This document shows positions 17,421 through 25,710 of a DNA stretch of 40,491 nt, piece by piece. Numbering within the stretch: position 1 is the first letter of the stretch; the number at the start of each line of letters is the position of its first letter. Both the position numbers and the translations under genes were made by a program. The DNA is taken from the NCBI GenBank assembly GCA_947595045.1, contig CANQEN010000004.1:1-40491 (forward strand), given 5' to 3'. The notes beneath the pieces were generated by a model. It did not search any database. It was not told the DNA's origin and saw only the letters and a program-made list of their open reading frames with translations. The DNA comes from an uncultured Bacilli bacterium. Its GTDB lineage: Bacteria > Bacillota_I > Bacilli_A > RF39 > UBA660.

Positions 17421-18704
17421 ATGAAAAATAATGTTTTACCAGCTGATACTTTTGTTGTGGTCAATAAAACAGTATTACAGGAAGATCGAAAATTATTAAT
17501 AAGTTTATATCAACCTTTGATTGGCTCAACGGCTATTAGTCTTTATTATACTCTCTGGACTTATTTAGATCAATTTGAAATGATGTCTAATGAGTATACT
17601 CATACAACTTTGTTAAATAATATGATGATTACTATCAATGAAATGAATGATGCTAGAGTAAAACTGGAGGCCATTGGTTTGATTAAAACATATGTTAGAG
17701 AGGATAGTATAACTAATTTTGTTTATGAATTGTATTCTCCATTAAGTGCTAAAGAATTTTTGACAAATCCTGTTTTGAATATAGCTTTAAAAAATGCTGT
17801 TGGTATAACGGAATTTGAACGAATTGTTGAATATTTTAAATTACCAAATATTAATTTAAAAAAATATAATGATATAACACATAAATTTAGTGATATTTTT
17901 CTTTGGAATGAATCGCATGATCGTAGTATAGATGTGCTAAATTTACGTAATAAAAATAAAGGTAAAATAACTATTATATCTAAGATTGATTTAGCAACTA
18001 TTTTTAATTTAATTCCTGATGATATTTTAAATCATAAGAGTATTACTCGTGATATGAGAGATTATATTACTAAAATTGCTTATATTTATAATTATGATAA
18101 TGAAGCAATGGTAGAATTAATTCGCAATTCTATTACTGATAAACATACTGTTGATAAAAAAAGATTACGAGATAATGCTGATAAGTATTATCAATTTGAT
18201 CATATGGGTAAATTACCTAGTTTGATATATCGTAATCAACCTGAATATTTAAGAAGTAATAAACAGGGTATGACTAAAAAGATGCAGATGATTCATATAT
18301 TTGAGACGACTAGTCCTTATGATTTTATATCTAGTAAATATAGAACGGGTAATCCCACTCAAAATGATTTAAAAATTATTGCTTATTTATTGCTTGATTT
18401 GGATTTAAAACCAGGTGTGGTTAATGTATTAGTGGATTATGTATTAAAAATTAATAATAACAAATTAATTAAATCTTTTGTTGATACTATTGCTGGTCAA
18501 TGGAAAAAGAATAATATTGAAACGGTTGAAGATGCTATGGGTATTGCCGAGACTGAGTACAAGAAAAGAAATAATAGGGATAAAAAACAAATAGGTAATA
18601 AAAAACAAGAATTAAAACCTAATTGGTTTAATCAAGATATTAAATCAAATGAAGCTAGTGATGACGAAATTCGGGAATTAGAAGCTATGTTAGCAGGAAA
18701 GTAA
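17421..18704 (+). CDS. dnaB: Replication initiation/helicase-loading protein DnaB (Bacillus type)
   Basis: Bacillus-type DnaB acts with DnaD and DnaI to load the replicative helicase at the origin. The N-terminal winged-helix part contains DRKLLISLYQPLIGSTAISLYYTLWTYLD (about 22-50), a conserved opening of this family, then NDARVKLEAIGLIKTYVR. The C-terminal DnaD-like domain holds YDFISSKYRTGNPTQNDLKIIAYLLLDLDLKPGVVNVLVDYVLKINNNKL (key residues YDFIS, GVVNVLVDYVLKINN). Length 427 is near the usual 470. It should not be confused with E. coli DnaB, the helicase itself. GGAGG precedes the ATG; dnaI follows after 8 bases, as in most Bacilli. Confidence 0.9.
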   Translation: MKNNVLPADTFVVVNKTVLQEDRKLLISLYQPLIGSTAISLYYTLWTYLDQFEMMSNEYTHTTLLNNMMITINEMNDARVKLEAIGLIKTYVREDSITNFVYELYSPLSAKEFLTNPVLNIALKNAVGITEFERIVEYFKLPNINLKKYNDITHKFSDIFLWNESHDRSIDVLNLRNKNKGKITIISKIDLATIFNLIPDDILNHKSITRDMRDYITKIAYIYNYDNEAMVELIRNSITDKHTVDKKRLRDNADKYYQFDHMGKLPSLIYRNQPEYLRSNKQGMTKKMQMIHIFETTSPYDFISSKYRTGNPTQNDLKIIAYLLLDLDLKPGVVNVLVDYVLKINNNKLIKSFVDTIAGQWKKNNIETVEDAMGIAETEYKKRNNRDKKQIGNKKQELKPNWFNQDIKSNEASDDEIRELEAMLAGK

Positions 18705-18712
18705 GTGGTAGA

Positions 18713-19615
18713 TTGAAAAATGCATTAGATGAATTAAACAGTATGAAAAATGTTAAAATAGATTTAAAAAAAGAATATAAAAAAGCATTAACTAATTTAT
18801 CATTTCAAGAATTAGTAAAAAAACTTAAATTGAATGATGAAGTATTGATGAATTATACATCTCGTTTAGAAGAATGCGCTACAGAATGGGGACATTGTAA
18901 AAATTGTAAATCTATTTTAGAGTGTAATAATCGAATGAGAGGGCATGTATTATTACCTAAAGTTGATAAAAATAGTTTGAATTTTTATTATAAACCATGT
19001 AATAAAAAGAAAAAAATTGATAAAGAGACTAATTTTTTTAAAAATATAAATTATTTTAATACACCTGATTATTTAAAAGAAGCAAGTATTGCTAATATTT
19101 ATAAAAGAGATAAAAATAGATTCCCAGCTATTTTATGGATTAATGAATTTAAAAATACTTATTTTAATAATCAAAAACAAAAAGGTCTTTATTTGCATGG
19201 TAATTTTGGTTGTGGTAAAACTTATTTTATAGCAGCTTTATTTAATGATTTAGCTAAAGATGGAATTGAGTGTGCAATTGTTTTTTGGCCTGATTTTATA
19301 AGACAAGCATTTTATTCTGATTTTAAAGAGAAATATGAATGTATAAAATCAGTACCTCTTTTATTGATTGATGATATTGGAGCAGAGAACGTAACAGCAT
19401 GGAATCGTGATGAAATATTGTGCCCTTTATTACAATATAGAATGGAGGCTAATTTAGTTACTTTTTTTACTTCTAATTTTAATTTAGATGAATTAAAAGA
19501 ACATTTATCAATTAGTAAAAATGGAGTTGAAGAAGTTAAAGCAGAGAGAATAATCGCTAGAATAAAACAGTTATCATCACCATTAGAAATGATTAGTAAA
19601 AATTTAAGAAATTGA
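18713..19615 (+). CDS. dnaI: Primosomal helicase loader DnaI
   Basis: AAA+ ATPase that loads the replicative helicase. Walker A is GNFGCGKT (163-170), Walker B LLLIDDIG (216-223), and an arginine-finger region lies near KAERIIARI (278-286). The N-terminal domain has a zinc site like that of B. subtilis DnaI: C62, C65, H78 and C96, with spacing close to the known one. Start choice is uncertain: the TTG at 18713, 8 bases after dnaB, gives 300 residues and has only a weak GTGGT-type binding site; an ATG at 18743 would give 290. It ends with TGA. dnaB and dnaI form one transcription unit. Confidence 0.93.
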   Translation: MKNALDELNSMKNVKIDLKKEYKKALTNLSFQELVKKLKLNDEVLMNYTSRLEECATEWGHCKNCKSILECNNRMRGHVLLPKVDKNSLNFYYKPCNKKKKIDKETNFFKNINYFNTPDYLKEASIANIYKRDKNRFPAILWINEFKNTYFNNQKQKGLYLHGNFGCGKTYFIAALFNDLAKDGIECAIVFWPDFIRQAFYSDFKEKYECIKSVPLLLIDDIGAENVTAWNRDEILCPLLQYRMEANLVTFFTSNFNLDELKEHLSISKNGVEEVKAERIIARIKQLSSPLEMISKNLRN

Positions 19616-19656
19616 TATGATTATTTGAATAAAAAACAATTAATTATATTTATATA

Positions 19657-19685
19657 TTCACATTTTTTATAAAATATGTTAAAAT
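19657..19685 (+). promoter_or_regulatory. Promoter of the thrS T-box transcript
   Basis: TTCACA (19657-19662) and TAAAAT (19680-19685) are 17 bases apart. Transcription would start near 19692, just before the T-box stem I region. Confidence 0.65.
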
Positions 19686-19691
19686 TAATTT

Positions 19692-19890
19692 ATAAAAAGT
19701 TTTGATTGAGACATGGTTTATTATGTACCTAGATAGAGAGCTAAGGATGATGGAATCTTAGTTAGGAAATTAATAGATTACTACTCATGAACTGAATTTG
19801 AAAAAATATCCGGTTAATATCCGTTATCTGATGAGTAATAAGGTAGGATGGTACCGCGTTTATACGCTCCTTTAATAAGGGGCTTTTATT
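19692..19890 (+). promoter_or_regulatory. T-box riboswitch (threonine) with terminator
   Basis: The T-box sequence AGGATGGTACCGCG is at 19845-19858, one or two bases from consensus. The terminator follows: GCTCCTT (19866-19872) and AAGGGGC (19877-19883) with T-rich 19884-19890. The preceding 150 bases hold a stem I-like region with GATAGAGAGCTAAGGATGATGG-type motifs. ACT triplets near 19780-19790 (ATTACTACTCATG) are candidate Thr specifier codons, consistent with thrS downstream. Uncharged tRNA-Thr would prevent termination. The exact specifier was chosen by context, not by folding. Confidence 0.9.
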
Positions 19891-19904
19891 TATGGGGTAA
19901 ATAT

Positions 19905-20778
19905 ATGAGTTCAAATAATAAAAGCATATTAAAATATTTTACTAATAATGCGTTAGACATTTAATGCGTTAGACATTTACATTTTTTTAAGAGATTATTA
20001 TGGAATATCGGAGTCATATTTTAATGGCAATAAAATAACTCATAAAGATATAAAAATTTTATTTCCTGATTTAAAACGAATTGATTTTGATATGACATTA
20101 AAAGAAAGGGATTTGTTATGCCGTGGAGAGATTATTATGGTTAAAGATTCATTTGGTAATTGTGCTCCATATTCTAAACCTATTCATATGTCATACGATG
20201 CTGATAATGATTTTATTGCTAGAGTAATAAATACAATTATTCAATATCAAGAAGAAGAAAATGAGTGTTGTATCGTTATTCCAAGAAACGATATTCTAAA
20301 TGTTGATTTTAATCCAATAGAAGAAAAATTTTTTACTGTTGATTTTGAAAAATTAGAGGGTGTTAATACTGGAACTTTAAATGATTTGTTAAATGATATA
20401 ACTTTGTTATCGAAAAAATTTGATTTTATTTTTATAACTGTTGAAAAACAAAATGGTGTTTCTCTTTTTATTGATGGAGAATCTAAATATAATTGTACAT
20501 TGAACAATGTAAAGCTGATTTTAATAGAAGAAAAAATATTATTTAATAAACCTAATCCAAAATTTAATTCAGTTGATGAAGATGAATATTATCCAGATGT
20601 ATATAGTTTGGAAGATTTGAAACTTTATGAATTGTTAAACTTACTTGATAAGTATAAAAGCAAGGATAAAGTATTGTACTGGCGTATTAGACATGAAATA
20701 ACAAGACGTAAAAGTAAGAATAATAAGAAGAAAAAAAAGAAAAAATTTGAATTAAGAAAGGGAGATTTTGATGATTAA
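19905..20778 (+). pseudogene. Frameshifted gene in front of thrS, function unknown
   Basis: An ATG at 19905, preceded by GGGG, opens a frame that stops at TAA 19962-19964 after 19 codons. Removing one copy of the 16 bp tandem repeat at 19946-19979 restores one frame of 285 codons through to 20778: MSSNNKSILKYF.., RDYYGISESYFNG, LKERDLLCRGEIIMVKD, and a C-terminal tail with about a dozen lysines. The intact product would be soluble; the family is not recognised. The stop at 20778 overlaps the thrS start by 8 bases, implying coupled translation in the ancestor. The remaining open part may still be made from the ATG at 20137, which has GGAGAG before it. Confidence 0.75.
19946..19979 (+). repeat. 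16 bp tandem duplication causing a frameshift
   Basis: AATGCGTTAGACATTT occurs at 19947-19962 and again, directly, at 19963-19978, with one shared base on each side. Sixteen is not a multiple of three, so the second copy shifts the frame of the surrounding gene and creates the in-frame TAA at the junction. Exact identity of the copies implies a very recent event, or a reversible one. Confidence 0.95.
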
Positions 20779-22528
20779 TATAAAAGAAAATGCAAGATTA
20801 AATATTTTGAACCATTCATGTGCTCATTTAATGGCTCAGGCTATTAAACATTTATACTCGAATGCTAAATTTTGGGTAGGACCTGTTATAGAAGATGGTT
20901 TTTATTATGATATTGATTTAGGTGATGAAGTAATAAAAGAAGAGGATTTACCTAAAATTGAAAAAGAAATGAAAAAAATAGCTAAAGATGGCAAAAAAAT
21001 TATTCGTCATGAACTTAGTAAAGAAGAAGCTTTAGATATGTTTAAAGATGATCCATATAAAATTGATTTAATAAATAGAATGGATGAAAATGATACCATA
21101 ATATCTTGTTATACTCAAGGTGATTTTACTGATCTTTGTCGAGGCCCTCATGTTGATACTGTTAAATTGTTAAAACATTTTAAACTGTTAAAAATAAGTG
21201 GGGCTTATTGGAAGGGCGATGCTAATAATAAAATGCTTCAAAGAATATATGGTATTTGTTTTGAAAATGAAGCAGATTTAGAGGCCCATCTACAAGAATT
21301 AGAAGAAGCTAAAATGCGTGATCATCGAAAACTAGGTAAAGAATTAGAGTTATTTATGTCAGATGATTTAGTAGGACGTGGTTTACCTATGTTTTTGCCT
21401 AAAGGATATATTGTATGGCAAGAATTAGAAAATTATATAAAAAATAAAGAAAGGCAATTAGGGTATCAACATGTTATGACACCTTGTGTTGGAAATGTAG
21501 AATTATATAAGACGAGTGGGCATTGGGATCATTATAAAGATAATATGTTTCCAGCTATGGAAGTTGATGGTGAAGCATTTGTTTTAAGGCCAATGAATTG
21601 TCCACATCATATGATGATATATGCTAATAAATTGCATTCATATAAAGATTTGCCAATTAGAATAGGAGAAATAGCTCATGATTTTAGGTATGAAGCTAGT
21701 GGTGCTATAAAAGGAATTGAGCGTGGTCGCCATTTTTGTCAAAATGATGCTCATTTATTTGTTACACCAGAACAAATTAAGGATGAATTTAAAAATGTTG
21801 TAGATTTGATATTTGATGTATATAAAGATTTTAATATTATTGATTATCGTTTGGTGTTATCATTGCGTGATCCTGATGATAAAGAAAAATATCATCCTGA
21901 TGATGCAATGTGGGATAAAGCCGAAAATGAGTTACGTGAAGTTTTAAATGATTTAGGAATGGAATATACAGAAGAAATTGGTGAGGCTGCTTTCTATGGA
22001 CCAAAATTAGATGTAAATGTTAAGCCAGCAGTAGGAAATGAATATACTTTATCAACGTGTCAATTAGATTTTTGTTTGCCGGCAAAATTTGATTTAAAAT
22101 ATGTTGACTCTGATGGTATAAAAAAGACACCAGTTGTATTACATCGAGCTATTTTAGGGTCACTTGATCGTTTTATGGCTTATATAATTGAGGAAACAAA
22201 AGGCAACTTACCTCTTTGGTTAGCACCAGTTCAAGTAAATATTATTCCTGTTAATAATGAATATCATTTAGAGTATGCTACTGCTATAAAAACATTATTA
22301 GAACAAAATAATATTAGAGTAGAACTTGATGATCGAGATGAAAAATTAAGTTATAAAATGCGTGAAAGTCAAACTAAAAAAATACCATTTACTTTAATTT
22401 TAGGTGATAGAGAAAAAGAAAATAATGAGATAAGTTATCGAATACATGGTAGTAGAGATACTATTAATCTTGATAGACAAGCCTTTATTGATATGTTAAA
22501 TAATAAAATAATAAAAAAAGAATTTTAA
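20771..22528 (+). CDS. thrS: Threonyl-tRNA synthetase lacking the TGS domain
   Basis: Class II synthetase charging tRNA-Thr. The editing domain begins almost at residue 1: HSCAH (H15, H19) and CRGPH (C123, H127). The catalytic domain follows, with RPMNCPHH (zinc Cys277), AFYGPKLDVNV, and motif 3 HRAILGSLDRFMAYI; the anticodon-binding domain starts near 485. At 585 residues it is about 55 shorter than usual because the N-terminal TGS domain is absent. I chose the ATG at 20771, after GGGAG, over the TTG at 20768. No TGS-like sequence lies in the overlapping upstream frame. It is controlled by the T-box leader. Confidence 0.96.
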   Translation: MINIKENARLNILNHSCAHLMAQAIKHLYSNAKFWVGPVIEDGFYYDIDLGDEVIKEEDLPKIEKEMKKIAKDGKKIIRHELSKEEALDMFKDDPYKIDLINRMDENDTIISCYTQGDFTDLCRGPHVDTVKLLKHFKLLKISGAYWKGDANNKMLQRIYGICFENEADLEAHLQELEEAKMRDHRKLGKELELFMSDDLVGRGLPMFLPKGYIVWQELENYIKNKERQLGYQHVMTPCVGNVELYKTSGHWDHYKDNMFPAMEVDGEAFVLRPMNCPHHMMIYANKLHSYKDLPIRIGEIAHDFRYEASGAIKGIERGRHFCQNDAHLFVTPEQIKDEFKNVVDLIFDVYKDFNIIDYRLVLSLRDPDDKEKYHPDDAMWDKAENELREVLNDLGMEYTEEIGEAAFYGPKLDVNVKPAVGNEYTLSTCQLDFCLPAKFDLKYVDSDGIKKTPVVLHRAILGSLDRFMAYIIEETKGNLPLWLAPVQVNIIPVNNEYHLEYATAIKTLLEQNNIRVELDDRDEKLSYKMRESQTKKIPFTLILGDREKENNEISYRIHGSRDTINLDRQAFIDMLNNKIIKKEF

Positions 22529-22552
22529 TTGATTGTATTTAAAATTCTTTTT
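22515..22552 (+). terminator. Terminator overlapping the thrS stop
   Basis: AAAAAGAATTTT (22515-22526) pairs with AAAATTCTTTTT (22541-22552) around a 14-base loop, ending in T. The left arm includes the last thrS codons. Confidence 0.7.
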
Positions 22553-22564
22553 CTTGTTTTATTT

Positions 22565-22593
22565 TTGCATATTTTGATAATTTATAGTATAAT
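22565..22593 (+). promoter_or_regulatory. Promoter of the DUF308 gene
   Basis: TTGCAT (22565-22570) and a perfect TATAAT (22588-22593) are 17 bases apart, 33 bases before the start codon. Confidence 0.75.
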
Positions 22594-22625
22594 GATCTTA
22601 GTGGTAATAAAGATAGGAGGTCTTT

Positions 22626-23222
22626 ATGGAAACAGGTAAGACAAGAGAACCAATTAATTTTGCTTCATTATTTATATCTGTAATAGCACTTATTTTAGGT
22701 ATAGTATTATTAGTTAATAGTTCAGATAGTATTTTTAAAATAATTGGTTATATGACTAGTGGTATATTGTTAATATTAGGTCTTATTAAGATAATTATTT
22801 ATTTTAAAAGGAGAGAATCATTTGGTGATATAGCTTCTGGTATATTATGGATGATATTAGGAGGATTAATTTATTTATTTCCCCAATCTGTTTCTATAGG
22901 ACTTAGTATTATGATTGGTGGTTTAGTTTTATTTAATGGTATAAATCGTCTTATTCTAGGTATTGTTGTACGCAGTATTGATAATAATGGATCTAAGGTT
23001 TTTATTATTGATTCTATATTATTAATTATAGTTGGATTTATTATTATTACACAGCGATTTCTAAATTTAATAGGCTTATTTTTAATTATATATGCCATAT
23101 CTGAATTAGTAAGTTATATTTACTATACAACACAACATAAAGATTATTCAGAAGTTTTAAATAAAAAAGTATCAAAAGAAGTAAAAAAAGCAGAAGCTAA
23201 AGATGCTGTTATTGAAGAATAA
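22626..23222 (+). CDS. DUF308 (HdeD-like) membrane protein
   Basis: A 198-residue membrane protein with six hydrophobic segments arranged as three hairpins (about 14-32, 36-58, 69-84, 88-110, 122-140, 144-165). Each has the small-residue pattern of the DUF308/HdeD family (LILGIVLLVNSS, GILLILGLIKI, GILWMILGGLIYLFP, SIMIGGLVLFNGI). The C-terminal 35 residues are charged and cytoplasmic (Lys, Glu and Ala). E. coli HdeD is linked to acid resistance at high cell density; no function is known in this group. It has its own promoter, and AGGAGG lies before the ATG. It is convergent with the penicillin-binding protein gene. Confidence 0.8.
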   Translation: METGKTREPINFASLFISVIALILGIVLLVNSSDSIFKIIGYMTSGILLILGLIKIIIYFKRRESFGDIASGILWMILGGLIYLFPQSVSIGLSIMIGGLVLFNGINRLILGIVVRSIDNNGSKVFIIDSILLIIVGFIIITQRFLNLIGLFLIIYAISELVSYIYYTTQHKDYSEVLNKKVSKEVKKAEAKDAVIEE

Positions 23223-23304
23223 AAAAAGATTATTTAGCTGAAGTTGTCAATAAAAAGTATACACTTTTATCTTACAATTTCATATTTATATATAATCTTT
23301 TTTT
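23221..23304. terminator. Shared convergent terminator
   Basis: A 13 bp stem (AAAAAAAGATTAT at 23221-23233, inverse at 23292-23304) with a long loop serves both converging genes: it gives a T run on either strand. Inside the loop a second repeat, AAAAGT (23253-23258) with ACTTTT (23263-23268), can form its own hairpin. Confidence 0.6.
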
Positions 23305-25261
23305 ATTCTTGTATTTTAATAGTTGGAACTGAGTCGTCTAATGAACTAGCATTGTATGTTGGTTCTGTTCCTTTAATATAGTAAAACATAGTAGCATTTT
23401 TAGTATTAGTATCAGCAATATGACCGGTGATAGGGTCTACTAATGTACCTACTACATTATTAGGTAAAGTATACCAACCATCATCATCTTTATCTGCCAT
23501 ATAAGCTTCAGCTACATCACGCCAGATATATTTAATAGCTTTACCATCACTTACATCACTATCTCGATTATCATCATAGCCACTCCAAATCCCAATAACA
23601 ATATCTTTATTGTAACCAAAAATTAAATGATCGGTATCAGTAGTACCTGTTTTAATTGCATACTTATGAGTTAGAGAACTAGTTAAATCATAGCAAGTAG
23701 GATAATTGTAATCAATAAAATTATAATTATAGGTACTAGTTAATAGTTCATTCATAATGTAAACTATACTTTTATTTAGCACATTTTCAGTATCATCTTT
23801 GTTTTCATATAAGATATTACCATTCATATCTTCAACTTTTTTTATCAATTTAGGCGTTACTTTATTACCTTCATTAGCAAAAGCAGCATAAGCTCTAGTC
23901 ATTTCTGTTAAACCAATTTCTTCACTGCCTAATGCTAATGATGGTATGGCACTTAAATGAGTATCAATACCCACTCTTTTAGCCATATCAACTAGGGATT
24001 CTTCACCTAAAAATAAATGTGTTTTAACGGCATAAATATTATCGCTATAAGCAATAGCAGCAGCCATAGATATCTCTTTATCAGCATATTTATTACTATA
24101 ATTAGTTGGACTATAAGTTTTATTTTCTGAGAAGACAAAAGTTGTTTTTTCACTAGTAAATGTCGATGAAGCTGTAAAACCATTTTCCAAGGCCGAGTAA
24201 TATAAAAAGGGTTTCAAAGTAGAACCAACTTGTCGCTTCATTTGAGTGGCTCTGTTATATTGACTTTTAGAATAATCTTTACCACCAGTTAAAGCCAAAA
24301 TGTGGCCGGTATTAGGATCCATAACAATAGAAGCTACCTCAATATCTTCGTTTTCAACATTATTTTTAATAGCTTCTTCTAGTGACTTTTGAACATTTGT
24401 ATCAAGATAAGTGTATATTTTTAATCCTCCTGTTTCTAAAAAGGAGTTAGGAATATTATCAATTTCATTCAATTCTTCTAATACAGCATCTTCATAATAC
24501 ATAACTGTATTATTGCTATTTTCATTTAAGGCTCCATGATAAGTTAATTCTACATTAAGTGCTTCTTCCATTTCATTTTCACTGATAAATTTGTTATTAA
24601 CCATAGCTTCTAAGATTAGCTTTTGTCTTTTTTTTGCATTTTTGGGATTAGCAATTGGCGAATAGTTAGATGGTGATTTAGGAATACCAGCTAAAATACT
24701 TGCTTCAGCTAAAGTTAATTCACTAGCACTTTTATTAAAATAATAATGACTAGCATTTTCAATGCCATATATTCCTCCATAATTAATTGTGTTTAAATAT
24801 GATTCTAATATTTTATCTTTAGAGTATTGAGATTCTAACTGTATAGTTAACCAAGCTTCCTTAATTTTTCTTTTCCATGTCTTATCAAAATCAAGAAATA
24901 AATTTTTAGCTAATTGCTGCGTAATAGTCGATGCTCCTTGGAGTGTTTTTCTGTTAGTAATATTAACATATAGTGATTTTAAAATACGTGGATAGTCAAA
25001 ACCACTATGATGATAGAAGTTTTTATCTTCAATAGCTAAAGTAGCATTAATTAAGTTAGGTGAAATATCATCTAAATTATCCCATTTATTATTTAAATCT
25101 TCAACTAAAGTATCATTAATATCATAGATATAATATTGATTAGCACTATCAATTGATAATTTAGTATTGTATTTAGCATATAAATATAATCCAAAGTAAA
25201 TAATAAGAAAAATGGCTATGATAATCCCTAATATTATTACTATTTTTTTAAACTTTTTCAT
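23303..25261 (-). CDS. Class A penicillin-binding protein (PBP1A-type)
   Basis: Bifunctional cell-wall synthase anchored by one N-terminal membrane segment (about 7-28). The glycosyltransferase (GT51) domain has AIEDKNFYHHSGFD with catalytic Glu78, then TLQGASTITQQLAKNLF and RKIKEAWLTIQLE. The transpeptidase domain has the acyl-Ser motif STLK (S347, K350), SDN at 406-408 and KTGT at 536-539. All catalytic residues are present, so the cell makes and crosslinks peptidoglycan, which sets it apart from true mycoplasmas. Length 652 is at the short end for the family and there is no long C-terminal extension. The start is at 25261, after AGGTGATAC-type bases. It is divergent from the YwiB-like gene. 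Confidence 0.95.
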   Translation of the reverse strand: MKKFKKIVIILGIIIAIFLIIYFGLYLYAKYNTKLSIDSANQYYIYDINDTLVEDLNNKWDNLDDISPNLINATLAIEDKNFYHHSGFDYPRILKSLYVNITNRKTLQGASTITQQLAKNLFLDFDKTWKRKIKEAWLTIQLESQYSKDKILESYLNTINYGGIYGIENASHYYFNKSASELTLAEASILAGIPKSPSNYSPIANPKNAKKRQKLILEAMVNNKFISENEMEEALNVELTYHGALNENSNNTVMYYEDAVLEELNEIDNIPNSFLETGGLKIYTYLDTNVQKSLEEAIKNNVENEDIEVASIVMDPNTGHILALTGGKDYSKSQYNRATQMKRQVGSTLKPFLYYSALENGFTASSTFTSEKTTFVFSENKTYSPTNYSNKYADKEISMAAAIAYSDNIYAVKTHLFLGEESLVDMAKRVGIDTHLSAIPSLALGSEEIGLTEMTRAYAAFANEGNKVTPKLIKKVEDMNGNILYENKDDTENVLNKSIVYIMNELLTSTYNYNFIDYNYPTCYDLTSSLTHKYAIKTGTTDTDHLIFGYNKDIVIGIWSGYDDNRDSDVSDGKAIKYIWRDVAEAYMADKDDDGWYTLPNNVVGTLVDPITGHIADTNTKNATMFYYIKGTEPTYNASSLDDSVPTIKIQE

Positions 25262-25358
25262 TGTATCACCTAGTTCTAATTTTATTATTAGAAAAAAAAT
25301 AGAAAATATGAGTGCAATTTAAAAGAAAGTATGCTATAATGTTTGGGAGTTGATGCAT

Positions 25359-25700
25359 ATGAGTAAAATAAGTATTAAAGCATATCAAAAAAATAGCTTA
25401 GATGAATATACTTATGAAGGTTATGCTATTAAGAGTAAAAATCGTTTAATTTATAATGATAATGGTATTAAAACAATAGTAGAATATTTAAAAGATCAAT
25501 TAATAATTACACGGTTATCATCTGAATATAAGATTAAATTAATTTTAAATTTAAATAGTATGACTGAAGCTATTTGTACGTATCAACATATAACATTTAA
25601 GATACCTATTAAAACAGTTATTTTAAATGTTACACCATATAAAATAGAAACTCATTATTTTATTGATAAAGAATTTTATGAATATATTCTTGAATATTAA
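25359..25700 (+). CDS. DUF1934 (YwiB-like) protein
   Basis: A 113-residue, beta-rich protein resembling Bacillus YwiB (DUF1934), a small beta-barrel of unknown role that lies next to argS in many Bacilli. This neighbourhood, with argS 10 bases downstream, is the main support; sequence support is the alternating hydrophobic pattern (YEGYAIKSKNRLIYND, QHITFKIPIKTVILNV). I chose the ATG at 25359, nine bases after GGGAG, over the TTG at 25350 and ATG at 25353. A TATAAT at 25335-25340 without a clear -35 box is the probable promoter of the ywiB-argS-rpoE unit. Confidence 0.65.
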   Translation: MSKISIKAYQKNSLDEYTYEGYAIKSKNRLIYNDNGIKTIVEYLKDQLIITRLSSEYKIKLILNLNSMTEAICTYQHITFKIPIKTVILNVTPYKIETHYFIDKEFYEYILEY

Positions 25701-25710
25701 GGAGAATAGT

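Noticed and set aside
25663-25710. N-terminal extension of ArgRS
   Set aside because: It overlaps the end of the YwiB-like gene in another frame, and AAGGAG directly precedes the ATG at 25711.
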